Shown here piece by piece: positions 44,282 to 54,500 of a stretch of 64,000 bases of DNA. Below the pieces are notes generated by a model. That model worked only from the letters and a program-made list of their open reading frames with translations, searched no databases and was not told where the DNA came from. The DNA is from Spirosoma sp. 48-14 (GTDB lineage: Bacteria; Bacteroidota; Bacteroidia; Cytophagales; Spirosomataceae), in contig NZ_MKUD01000006.1 in the NCBI RefSeq assembly GCF_001898575.1, positions 1-64,000 on the forward strand, read 5' to 3'. The position numbers and the translations under genes were made by a program. The number at the start of each line of letters is the position of its first letter. Within the stretch, counting starts at the first letter, position 1.

Positions 44282-45640
44282 ATGAACAATCAGGAAATAC
44301 AGTCGGTTAAGCAACGCTTTGGTATTATTGGGAACGCCCCTGCACTAAACTATGCCATCAACGTGGCCATGCAGGTAGCTGCCACTGACCTGACGGTGCT
44401 TATTACGGGCGAGAGTGGAAGTGGGAAAGAATCGTTTTCGAAGATTATCCACAGCCTGAGTGCTCGCAAACACGGCCAATTCATTGCCATCAACTGTGGG
44501 GCTATTCCCGAAGGCACCATCGATTCGGAATTGTTTGGCCACGAAAAGGGCTCATTTACTGGCGCCGTCGATTCGCGGAAGGGCTATTTCGAAACAACAA
44601 ATGGCGGAACCATTTTCCTGGACGAAATCGGCGAAATGCCACTCGGTACGCAGGCCCGGTTGCTGCGGGTGCTGGAAAATGGCGAATTTATTCGCGTAGG
44701 TTCATCCAAAACCCAGAAGACCGATGTTCGGGTGGTGGCGGCTACCAACGTGAACCTGATGGATGCGGTTGAAAAAGGAAAATTTCGGGAAGATTTATAT
44801 TATCGGCTCAATACCGTACCCATTTATGTGCCGCCCCTGCGCGAACGGGGGGCCGATATCGAGCTGCTGTTTCGCAAGTTCACAACCGATTTCGCGGAGC
44901 GATACCGCATCAAACCCCTGCAACTGACCGAGGGAGCCAAACAGGTATTGATGTCGTTTCCATTCCCGGGAAATATCCGTCAGTTGAAAAATATTGCTGA
45001 ACAGATTTCTATCCTCGAATCGGAGCAGAACAAACCCATCGAGGCCGATACACTGGCCAAATACCTCCCAAGTGCTCAACAGCCGAGCCGGACACTGGCC
45101 CTGTTTCCGCAATCGTATGCAGGAAACAGTGAGAATTTCTCTGAGCGCGAGTTGCTGTACAAAGTACTGTTCGATATGCGCCGGGATATGAACGAGCTAA
45201 AAAAGCTAGTTCGGGATATGCTGGGTAGTGAACAGGATGGCCGACAGATTTTGCATACCCACAAAGACCTGTTTGATTCCATTATTCCTGATAGCGAGCC
45301 CCGCCCTACTGGCGATATGGGGGTAACGCGTTTTCTGCCTGCCAACAACGGAACCGTCCGGCCAGATGTGCCACCTCCTTCCGAAACCTATGGCAGTCAT
45401 CCGCCCGTACAGATTTTTGATGATGTGAATGGCGATATCAATGATCTGACGGAAGTAGAAGATGTTACGCATGAAACAGAAGAGGACGACTCATTGTCGC
45501 TGGAACGACAGGAAAAAGAAATGATCCTGAAAGCCCTTCGGCGTAACAATAACAAGCGAAAGTATGCCGCTCAGGCGCTCGGTATTTCTGAGCGGACGTT
45601 ATACCGGAAAATTAAGCAGTATGAGATTGATGAAGAGTAA
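44282..45640 (+). CDS. Sigma-54-interacting transcriptional activator
   Basis: This 452-residue enhancer-binding AAA+ protein has no N-terminal receiver domain. The core has Walker A GESGSGKE, the sigma-54 contact loop as GSFTGA (GAFTGA variant), Walker B GTIFLDEIGEMP, and REDLYYRLNTVPI with PPLRERGADI. After a linker with two Pro-rich stretches, a Fis-type HTH closes the protein (KYAAQALGISERTLYRKIKQYEI). In Bacteroidota this regulator usually sits between miaB and lptE, as here. Its targets are unknown; a sigma-54-like site precedes groES nearby but no link is shown. ATG 44282 is chosen over 44270, which adds four residues. Confidence 0.92.
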   Translation: MNNQEIQSVKQRFGIIGNAPALNYAINVAMQVAATDLTVLITGESGSGKESFSKIIHSLSARKHGQFIAINCGAIPEGTIDSELFGHEKGSFTGAVDSRKGYFETTNGGTIFLDEIGEMPLGTQARLLRVLENGEFIRVGSSKTQKTDVRVVAATNVNLMDAVEKGKFREDLYYRLNTVPIYVPPLRERGADIELLFRKFTTDFAERYRIKPLQLTEGAKQVLMSFPFPGNIRQLKNIAEQISILESEQNKPIEADTLAKYLPSAQQPSRTLALFPQSYAGNSENFSERELLYKVLFDMRRDMNELKKLVRDMLGSEQDGRQILHTHKDLFDSIIPDSEPRPTGDMGVTRFLPANNGTVRPDVPPPSETYGSHPPVQIFDDVNGDINDLTEVEDVTHETEEDDSLSLERQEKEMILKALRRNNNKRKYAAQALGISERTLYRKIKQYEIDEE

Positions 45641-45644
45641 GTTC

Positions 45645-45742
45645 GTAATGGGTAATGAAAAATGGATAATTAAGGATGTCAACAAGGGGCTTCGGTTGCT
45701 GCTATACCCATTATTCATTATTCATTGTTCATTGTTCATTAC
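45645..45742. repeat. ATTCATT-class heptamer inverted repeat encoding the LptE signal peptide
   Basis: The arms 45645-45678 and 45709-45742 match at about 26 of 34 positions. Both consist of near-perfect heptamers (right arm ATTCATT, ATTCATT, GTTCATT, GTTCATT). The 30-base spacer can form CAAC/GTTG. It begins five bases after the stop of the sigma-54 activator gene and ends inside the start of lptE. Confidence 0.9.
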
Positions 45743-46196
45743 CTCGTGTGGGGTTTATTCCTTCACCGGTTCTACGCTTTCGCCCGATATTAAGACGGTT
45801 ACCGTAAATAATTTTGTACTGGCAACAGCCGGTGGGCCTGCCAATTTGCCGCTTACATTCAACGAAAAACTGAAGGAATACTATCAACGGTATACCAATC
45901 TGAAGATAGTTCCTGCCAATGGTGATATCGTTCTGGAAGGAAATATTACGGGCTACGACCTGCTGGCCGTAGCGCCAACCGCTCAGGATCAGGCGGGCGT
46001 TAACCGACTGCAAATCACTGTACTGGTTCGATTTTATAATAATAAAGACGAAACCAAAAACTTTGAGCAGTCATTTTCATTTTACCAGGACTTTCCTCAG
46101 GGCCAAACGCTGAGCCAGAACGAAAGCCGTTTGGTTCCCAAAATTCTGGACCAGATTGTCCTCGATATTTTCAATAAGACAGCTGCTGACTGGTAA
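45648..46196 (+). CDS. lptE: LptE-family LPS-assembly lipoprotein
   Basis: LptE is the outer-membrane lipoprotein plug of the LptD channel that inserts LPS. It has 182 residues. The signal peptide ends in FITSC, with the lipid-carrying Cys codon at 45747-45749, and the mature part GVYSFTGSTLSPDIKTVTVNNF matches the LptE/RlpB start. The fold is a small alpha/beta domain. I chose ATG 45648 (MGNEKWII); in-frame ATGs at 45621 and 45630 would overlap the upstream gene. Its whole signal sequence, from start codon to hydrophobic core, lies in the inverted repeat. It sits in the conserved miaB - activator - lptE - secG order. Confidence 0.9.
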   Translation: MGNEKWIIKDVNKGLRLLLYPLFIIHCSLFITSCGVYSFTGSTLSPDIKTVTVNNFVLATAGGPANLPLTFNEKLKEYYQRYTNLKIVPANGDIVLEGNITGYDLLAVAPTAQDQAGVNRLQITVLVRFYNNKDETKNFEQSFSFYQDFPQGQTLSQNESRLVPKILDQIVLDIFNKTAADW

Positions 46197-46280
46197 AAAA
46201 AGTAGGGATTACACTTTACGAATTAGGCTTGAAGCCGTACTTTCGCAAATCGTAAGTTGTACCCATAACTAGTATTTTCC

Positions 46281-47105
46281 TTGCTTTCGCTCGATAAAGA
46301 AACCTTTTCTTACTGGGTTACTCACCCCGACGATTTATCTGCAACCGACTTTGTTCAGTTACAGGAAAGTCTGGCAGCGTATCCCTATTGCCAATCATTA
46401 TATACCTTAACGGCTAAGGCTGCGTCCGTACATCAGCGGGGGCAGGCCATTTCATTTGTGCGTCGGGCAGCGGCCCATGCACTAAGCCGAAATGCGTTGC
46501 GTAAGTTGATCGAAAACGAATTCCAGTGGTCCGAAAACCTGTTGTCGAAGCTGAATGAGCTATCGGCAAAGCACGTTCCTATCCCCGACGATTATCAGCA
46601 GGAAAGCTACGCGATCTTTAAGTCGAAGGCAGGGCTGAGCAACGGCTTTCCAAAATTATCGCTATTGCGTCTGACGGCACCCGGCGAAGCCGATCGGATC
46701 GATACCAAACCATTGCCCGAAGATCCGACATTGGCTGAGACGAGTCTGCAACATGAACTTGTACAAATTGCTGAATCTGTTGAAGACGAACAGCCTGAAC
46801 TGTCGGCTGCCGATCTGGAGCGACAGCGTCAATTCGATCTGATCGAGAGTTTTATCAAGAACGAACCTAGTATTTCCCGGATTTCGGTGCGAGGAAAGAT
46901 GAGCGAATCCAACGAACAGGAAGATCTGACGAAGCGAAATAAAACGGTTAGCGGAGGATTGGTAACGGAGAGTTTCGCCAAAATATTAGAGAAACAAGGA
47001 AAAATTGACAAAGCCCGTGAAATGTATAAGAAGCTGATGGTGAAGAATCCAGAAAAAAAGGCGTACTTTGCGGCAAAAATTAGTGAATTGGAGAGCCGTC
47101 AGTAG
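46281..47105 (+). CDS. Unknown protein with TPR-like C-terminus, TTG start
   Basis: This 274-residue protein is conserved in the miaB-secG neighbourhood of Bacteroidota, in my recollection. Its frame is closed by a stop at 46266-46268 and contains no ATG until far inside, so it must start at TTG 46281 (MLSLDKETFSYWVTHPDDL). The N-terminal half is helical (FVQLQESLAAYPYCQSLYTLTAKAASVH). The C-terminus EKQGKIDKAREMYKKLMVKNPEKKAYFAAKISELE looks like a TPR hairpin. It has no signal peptide and function is unknown. It lies 84 bases after lptE and 71 before secG, probably in the same transcript. Confidence 0.85.
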   Translation: MLSLDKETFSYWVTHPDDLSATDFVQLQESLAAYPYCQSLYTLTAKAASVHQRGQAISFVRRAAAHALSRNALRKLIENEFQWSENLLSKLNELSAKHVPIPDDYQQESYAIFKSKAGLSNGFPKLSLLRLTAPGEADRIDTKPLPEDPTLAETSLQHELVQIAESVEDEQPELSAADLERQRQFDLIESFIKNEPSISRISVRGKMSESNEQEDLTKRNKTVSGGLVTESFAKILEKQGKIDKAREMYKKLMVKNPEKKAYFAAKISELESRQ

Positions 47106-47176
47106 CCATAGAGGAACGATTTTTGATCACTCCAATTCAGAAACGCATTAACTAAACAGAGTAAGCATCTTTTTTC

Positions 47177-47569
47177 ATGGTAACGGCACTTGTTATTCTT
47201 ATTTGTATTCTCACCGTACTGCTGATTCTTATCGTTCTGATTCAGAACTCGAAAGGGGGCGGACTAGCCGGTGAATTTGGTGGATTGGGATCAAACCAAC
47301 TGATGGGCGTTAAAAAGACGACCGATTTGCTTGAGCAAATCACCTGGGGATTGGGTATCGGGGTGATGGTTTTGACCCTGGCTTCGTACATCATGGTTGA
47401 TCGTACACAGACCGCCACTATTAATAGCGCAAACGTTGACCGGGCGCAAACTCAAACCCTGCCAGGAGCCGCGGCTCCCAGTGCTGCCAATGGTGCCGCA
47501 CCAAGTCAGGCTGTTCCAGGGGCTCAGTCGCCGGGAGCTTCTACGTCGGCTTTAACTCCGCAGAAGTAA
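47177..47569 (+). CDS. secG: Preprotein translocase subunit SecG
   Basis: SecG is the small accessory subunit of the SecYEG channel. It has 130 residues. The first helix is VTALVILICILTVLLILIVLIQ, followed by the conserved cytosolic loop NSKGGGLAGEFGGLGSNQLMG and the second helix (WGLGIGVMVLTLASYIMV). The Ala/Pro/Gln-rich tail (about 85-130) is usual in Bacteroidota. It is followed by a strong bidirectional terminator and closes the miaB run. Confidence 0.95.
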   Translation: MVTALVILICILTVLLILIVLIQNSKGGGLAGEFGGLGSNQLMGVKKTTDLLEQITWGLGIGVMVLTLASYIMVDRTQTATINSANVDRAQTQTLPGAAAPSAANGAAPSQAVPGAQSPGASTSALTPQK

Positions 47570-47592
47570 TAGAGACCAGTCGTACACGTATT

Positions 47593-47625
47593 AAAAAGCC
47601 ACTCTTTCAATGGGAGTGGCTTTTT
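47593..47625. terminator. Bidirectional terminator between secG and a converging gene
   Basis: A 12-bp perfect stem AAAAAGCCACTC with GAGTGGCTTTTT (47593-47604 and 47614-47625) has a 9-base loop and A/T tracts on both sides, so it can end transcripts from either direction. It lies 23 bases after the secG stop and nine before the converging stop. Confidence 0.92.
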
Positions 47626-47633
47626 AATTGTGG

Positions 47634-48341
47634 TTAGGCCGCTGCCTGGGCTAGTAACTGGCGGGCAATCGGCAGTAGTGTCTCCTGAACAGGGTAAGTG
47701 CGTTTGCTTTCCAGGATAAAAGTTGCTGGATTGGGCAAATGCTGATGTTGACGAATAAGATCGAGCTTGATCTTTTCAAAGGTGTTGACCAGGCTTTTTG
47801 TGACGACATCGACCAGGCGTAATTGCACGAGTCGACCGCCCGGTTCGTTCTCTGAATACAGGGTAACCGCGAAATAATACACATGCATGTCGGCATGGCT
47901 GGTCGCGTGGAGCAGCAAATACCCTTCTTCAGGCCGAAGTGGTAATAAGCCTACCGGAGCTAAGGTAAGGGATTGAGCAATGTCGGCCCAGCGTTGATGC
48001 CCTTCTGTCAGCATGGCCTGAAAGCGGGGGAGGGCGAACTCCATAATGGCATCCAACTCCGCCATAAAGGCAGGGTCCGTTACCTCAGATTTGTATTCGA
48101 TTCGGGGAGGGGGGCCACTTATTCGACTGACACGCTTGGGGAACGCCCCATTTAGCGTACCTTTGCCCCTCGTAAAACGAAGACCTTCGTGGTAGTGGTC
48201 GCGTAGTTCGGGTAAATCGGGACAAAGTTTATGCTCGGCGAAGTTCTGTTGAACACCTTGTAAGTATGCCATCACGACATATTTTTGGTATTCGGCGTCG
48301 ATCCAATTTTGTGTAAACCAGTCAGATTGTAACTTTTTCAT
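47634..48341 (-). CDS. Hypothetical protein
   Basis: This 235-residue cytosolic protein belongs to no family I know. N-terminal MKKLQSDWFTQNWIDAEYQKYVVMAYLQGVQQNFAEHKLCPDLPEL is helical, a basic RFTRGKGTLNGAFPKRVSR follows, and a mixed alpha/beta half comes after (EEGYLLLHATSHADMHVYYFAVTLYSENEPGGRLVQLRLVD). It diverges from groES, and the shared 257-base region contains an inverted pair of 12-mers (see the regulatory entry), so it may be co-regulated with the chaperonin genes. It breaks the otherwise continuous secG-groES order. Confidence 0.75.
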   Translation of the reverse strand: MKKLQSDWFTQNWIDAEYQKYVVMAYLQGVQQNFAEHKLCPDLPELRDHYHEGLRFTRGKGTLNGAFPKRVSRISGPPPRIEYKSEVTDPAFMAELDAIMEFALPRFQAMLTEGHQRWADIAQSLTLAPVGLLPLRPEEGYLLLHATSHADMHVYYFAVTLYSENEPGGRLVQLRLVDVVTKSLVNTFEKIKLDLIRQHQHLPNPATFILESKRTYPVQETLLPIARQLLAQAAA

Positions 48342-48351
48342 AAGCAGAAAT

Positions 48352-48471
48352 CTGCCATTTGGCGGGAAAATGACTTGGTTAATTTAACCAGTACAGGTTA
48401 AAAAACCAAATTCTGTTTGTTAAAAAGACTCAATCTGCCGAAGAAAGTTTAATGAATTAGCCAAATGGCAG
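48352..48471. promoter_or_regulatory. Inverted 12-mer pair in the groES / divergent-gene control region
   Basis: CTGCCATTTGGC (48352-48363) and its exact complement GCCAAATGGCAG (48460-48471) lie 96 bases apart, one near each of two divergent genes. Further elements follow: the palindrome TCAGTC ctga GACTGA (48476-48491) and TGACAG (48497-48502). They look like repeated binding sites of a regulator of the TGRCAG type, but no regulator can be named from sequence. Confidence 0.45.
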
Positions 48472-48512
48472 TATGTCAGTCCTGAGACTGAAAATTTGAC
48501 AGTCTGATCGGG

Positions 48513-48529
48513 TTGGCACAGTAATTGGC
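48513..48529 (+). promoter_or_regulatory. Sigma-54-like promoter of groES (imperfect)
   Basis: TTGGCACAGTAATTGGC resembles the -24/-12 consensus TTGGCAC-N5-TTGC. The GC is displaced by one base, so spacing is off by one from the strict rule. Start would be near 48541, giving a leader of about 58 bases. No exact TAnnTTTG box was found before groES. Confidence 0.35.
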
Positions 48530-48598
48530 GGGTCCAGAACGTCGTGTAACTAAAATCAGTACACAAACAGTTTAAAAAACCTTAATCAACTCATTATC

Positions 48599-48895
48599 AT
48601 GGTAGCAGAAACGGAAAGCGTTAAAGTGAACGTGAAACCGCTGGCCGACCGAGTGCTGATCGAAGCCGCACCGGCCGAAGAAAAAACCTCCTTTGGTATT
48701 ATCATTCCCGATACCGCAAAGGAAAAACCCCAGCGTGGTACGGTCGTTGCCGTTGGCGCAGGTAAGAAAGATGAGCCGCTGACGGTTCAGGTGGGCGATA
48801 CGGTATTGTATGGCAAATATGCCGGTACAGAAATTACCGTTGAGGGCAAAGAGTATCTTATCATGCGTGAATCCGACATTTTCGCAATCCTTTAA
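48599..48895 (+). CDS. groS: Co-chaperonin GroES
   Basis: GroES is the lid of the GroEL folding chamber. It has 98 residues, normal size. The sequence begins [31 protein letters not shown] with the mobile loop around [27 protein letters not shown] (about 27-53). It ends [15 protein letters not shown], family-typical. It is upstream of groL by 115 bases in the same direction, with a heptamer-type inverted repeat in the spacer. Confidence 0.97.
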   Translation: MVAETESVKVNVKPLADRVLIEAAPAEEKTSFGIIIPDTAKEKPQRGTVVAVGAGKKDEPLTVQVGDTVLYGKYAGTEITVEGKEYLIMRESDIFAIL

Positions 48896-48900
48896 TCTCA

Positions 48901-50648
<1,748 letters not shown>

Positions 50649-50700
50649 TGCCTGCCTGAACCGGGACTTTAGTTTTTTAACAGATTTTCCGGATTATATA

Positions 50701-50741
50701 AAAACGCTCCTAATCAAACGATTGGGAGCGTTTTATTTTTT
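50701..50741 (+). terminator. Terminator of groSL
   Basis: AAAACGCTCCTAATC (50701-50715) pairs with GATTGGGAGCGTTTT (50720-50734), one G-U position, 4-base loop, then a run of T to 50741. It lies 53 bases after the groL stop. Confidence 0.92.
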
Positions 50742-50772
50742 GCTTATTTAGCTCATTCATGGGATAATTTTT

Positions 50773-51195
50773 ATGAACAAGTTTTTTTCGGCTGAAGCAA
50801 TCTGGCAGGAGGGAGGTTTGGCACTAATCCGAATTATAGTAGGGTTACAGTTAGTATACCATGGATGGGAAGTCTTCGACCCGGCCCAGATGAAAGTGTA
50901 TGCAGCCTGGGACACCTTCAAACAATCGGATTTCCCTTTGCTGATGGTTTATTTGGGCAAAGGCTCTGAGTTGGTTGCCGGAATTTTGCTTACACTAGGG
51001 CTTCTGACGAGAGTAGGATGTTTAATTACGATAGGTACCATGCTATACATTACGTTTATTATAGGGCACGGAAAATTCTGGTACGAAGACCAGCACCCGT
51101 TTCTGTTTGTACTGTTAGCGTTGGTATTTCTGGTTACGGGCGGAGGGCAATGGAGCGCTGATGCCCTGCTATTTGGAAAAGGCCTGCGTCGTTAA
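50773..51195 (+). CDS. DoxX-family membrane protein
   Basis: This 140-residue inner-membrane protein of the DoxX/SURF4-like group has four predicted helices: ALIRIIVGLQLVYHGWEVF, LLMVYLGKGSELVAGILLTLGLL, RVGCLITIGTMLYITFIIGHG, and HPFLFVLLALVFLVTGGGQWS. The Arg and the His-Gly pair in helix 1 and GSELVAGILL in helix 2 are family marks. The role of DoxX proteins is unclear; some link to thiosulfate or quinone chemistry. It stands alone between the groSL terminator and the terminator at 51258-51286. Confidence 0.9.
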   Translation: MNKFFSAEAIWQEGGLALIRIIVGLQLVYHGWEVFDPAQMKVYAAWDTFKQSDFPLLMVYLGKGSELVAGILLTLGLLTRVGCLITIGTMLYITFIIGHGKFWYEDQHPFLFVLLALVFLVTGGGQWSADALLFGKGLRR

Positions 51196-51512
51196 GTAGG
51201 GAGAACTAACCAACCTGTAATCGGCTAATGAGTTTTCAGTATAGATATATAAACAAAAAAGCCAAGCGAGACTCTCTCTTGGCTTTCTGATTTACTCAAC
51301 GTTATGAAAAACTTTTCTTTTCGACACAATTATAAAACAAAATTAGCAAAAACAAATATACTTAACTCAACTTTTTTTTTGCCCTTTGCATAGTCGCTTG
51401 ATAATGAAGCCGATAAATAAATTTTTTGAGTGTAAATACTTGGTTGTAAATACTTATAATACTCAAAAAATAGGTTATGGCAATTGCGTTAGGAAGGCCA
51501 CCTTATCTTGGC
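51196..51512. other. Intergenic region with terminator-like hairpins
   Basis: This 317-base gap between converging genes has no frame of note. A hairpin with stem AAAGCCAAG/CTTGGCTTT and inner GAGA/TCTC at 51258-51286 has a T tract on the minus strand (complement of 51255-51260), fitting termination for the dehydrogenase, though 227 bases past its stop. A second, AT-only hairpin, TTTTTTGAGT (51422-51431) with 51461-51470, encloses two direct copies of TGTAAATACTT (51431-51441, 51445-51455). Confidence 0.6.
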
Positions 51513-54500
51513 CTACTGGCTAATGACGAATCTTCTGGTCAGTTGCCGTTTTGAACTAGTATTCAACTGGATAACAAAGATGCCATTCGGCAAGTTCGGT
51601 AAGTTTATACGGTGAATGGCTGATTTTTCAAGTGAAATGTTGTCTGTATGCACTTTCTGGCCCATTGTATTGTAAACGTCTATCCTAATAGCCGTAGGCT
51701 CCGCAATGGATATATCAATGTCCAGGTAGTCCTTTGCCGGATTGGGAAATAAAGTGAGCGTAGCGTCAAAATCAGCTCCGGCTCGTCCACCGCTCGTCGT
51801 ACAGCCGACCGATTCCAGTTTCCAGTACTGTACATAGGAGCCACTGAAGGTGTACTGGATAACCATTCCGTTTTCATCCTGATTAGCTATGTCGAGCAGC
51901 TTGTTAGAATGGACAGCTTTGAGCGTTGAATACCCATCGGAACTTGTCTGAATGATCCACTTCTGATGGGTGGCGTTCTTATTAGTATCCTGAACAACAT
52001 TAGCCCGGTCCTGTACGGAAGCATCTTTAACCGCAAGCACCTGCCCACTATGAACAGCTGCCAGTTGATAGGTGTTTGGGGTGTCGCCTGGGCGGAGTTC
52101 CCACTTTTGCCAGGGTTGATTGGCATACGTTTGCTGACGTACTATAGCTCCGCTGGCCGTTGCTCCATTTTCTACTGCCAGCACTTTCCCACTCACTCGA
52201 TTGGTTATTTTGTAGCAGAGCGTTGCTGAGGCTGGAGAGGTCACATTGGTGCACCCGGTTGCTTCAATTTTCCAGTACTGTACATACGATCCACTGGCGG
52301 CATACTGGATAACCATTCCACCGTCATTCTGATTGGCTATGTCCAGCAACTTATTAGAATGTACGGCTCTGAGCGTGGAGTAGCCGTCATTCCCTGTCTG
52401 AATAATCCATTTCTGATTATTGACATTCGCAGGAGTGTTTTGAACAATGCCTGCCCAGTCCTGGGTTGATGCGTTTTCAACCGAAAGAGCCTGATTACTG
52501 TGCAAGGCGATGAGCTGATATGTATTCGATCCGACGGATTGAAACTTCCATTTTTGCCAGGCTTGATCAGCAAATAGGCGTTGTCGTACCGGAGCTCCGT
52601 CTGTAATTGCACCGGATTCGACTGAAAGCACATTGCCGCTAATTCGGTTCGTTAGTTTATAACACAGCGTGGGATCGAATTGGGATAGGGTAGAAGAGGC
52701 TACGCCTGTAGTTAGACTTACCTCAACCCCCCTCGACCAAGTCGTATCTTTTCGTGTAAAGGCTCGAAAATAATACGTTGTTTGTGGGCTTAAGTTCGTA
52801 ACGATTACTGAGGTAGCTGTTCCTCGGTAAACAGTTTTACCGCCTTCAACGACCGAGCTGTTCCCCAGAATGTCAGGGTTGGCGATATAGTTGGTTCCTG
52901 ATGGACGGGCGGAGAAGCCGCTGCCTGTTCGAACGGCAATAAGCACTTCATCGAAGGGGGCTATTGGAGGGGTCCAGGTCAGACTGGCGCTGGCAGGTCC
53001 TGACAAAGTAGCTTTAAAATTCTGTACGGCAAGAGTAAACCAGTCGCAATCGGGGTAAAGAGTTATCGAGTCGCTGGCCGATAATCCTTCTTTATCCGTA
53101 ACAGTAAGTTTTATGAAGTAATAAACTTCGGTATCACAGCCAACAGACGTGAGCGATATAGTCGGCGAAATATCGGTTACTGTCGATACAACCTGTTGTT
53201 GGTTATTACGTCGTACTATAACCTGCCATTTATACGTCAGGGTATTAATCGATTCGTCAGTAACGGCGGCTTTTAATGAGTAATTGCTGACCTTATTGGA
53301 TGGAAAGGAACTGTTCGCAATTGGGCTTGTGATTTTTGCCGTTGGGGCTGCGTTTTTTAACGCAATGAGAAGTTGCTGTTTTGATGAAAGCCCTTCGGGA
53401 TCAGTTACTGTCAATTGAGCTGTAAAACTCTGCGTGCCGGTTGAGGAGAACGTATGACTTGGATTAGCGAGTGTTGACCTACTGCCATCGCCGAAATTCC
53501 AGTTGTAAACTAAGGCATCGTCGTCGGGGTCAGTAGAATCTTCCCCCTTGAATTGTACGGTTAAAGGGCTAGTCCCGCTAAGTTTATCGGCTGATATAAC
53601 CGCTGAGGGAGGGCGGTTGGTCGCATACGTAATTTTACGAATTTCCCCTGAATTGATATTCGTGAAGTAAAGCGCACCGTCTAGTGGATTGAATTCAATA
53701 TCCACTATGCCATTCGTACCTCCCGTCGGAACAAATTCGTTTACCGAGGTGATATCGCCTGCTGTACCCAGGCTTGCTGCTTTTATCCAGTTGGCACCAT
53801 AATCGGCGAAGTAGTAAAGATTACGGTAAGCAGCAGGATATACGGTTCCTGAATAATAGGCCCCCCCAGTCGAACAGTTGCCAGAGAAAGGCTTTCCCGG
53901 TACGGGTGAGTCTGCGGCACCAATCAAGGCTGTTGTGGTAGAGAAAGCGGTAAGCTTTGGTACACGAGCGATGTTGTTTGTATGATTCCAGTCAAGTGCC
54001 GGAACACTATGTACATAGCGACGCTGGAGACCTGGCAACGGCAGCCCACTACAGGGGTTTACAACCGTAACGACTTCTTCAGATGCCTGTTTTAGCAGGT
54101 CGGCAAAGGTTAAAAATGGCTTGGTGCAGGTGTTGGACGGATTCGGTTCGTCTTTGTTTTCGAGTGTTTGGGCGGCTATAGCATAGGCGCTATTTTCCAG
54201 AATACCTTCATATAGGGGCCAGCCTGCATTTTCGCCCCCTTGCCGGATAATATGCATTTCTTCCCAGTTATTCCAGCCTACATCGCCTACGAGCAGAACA
54301 CCGGGATTGCCGTCAACTGCTTTAGTGCTTCCCGTGCCGGGTTGCAAACTCATTCGGCAAGGATTTCGTAACCCTAATGTCCAGACCCGTGAAGCTGCTG
54401 AACGAGTATTCGCTGGAATATAGAAAGGGTTACCGGGTACGCCATCGCCTGTATTGGGGTCGAGACGGAGAATTTTGCCGCAGAGAGAGGTAGGCATCTG

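Noticed and set aside
45564..45647. Longer LptE frame starting inside the sigma-54 activator gene
   Set aside because: It would overlap the HTH-coding end of the upstream gene and place extra residues before the signal peptide.
48342..48598. CIRCE operator (HrcA site) before groES
   Set aside because: No TTAGCACTC-N9-GAGTGCTAA or near match is present.
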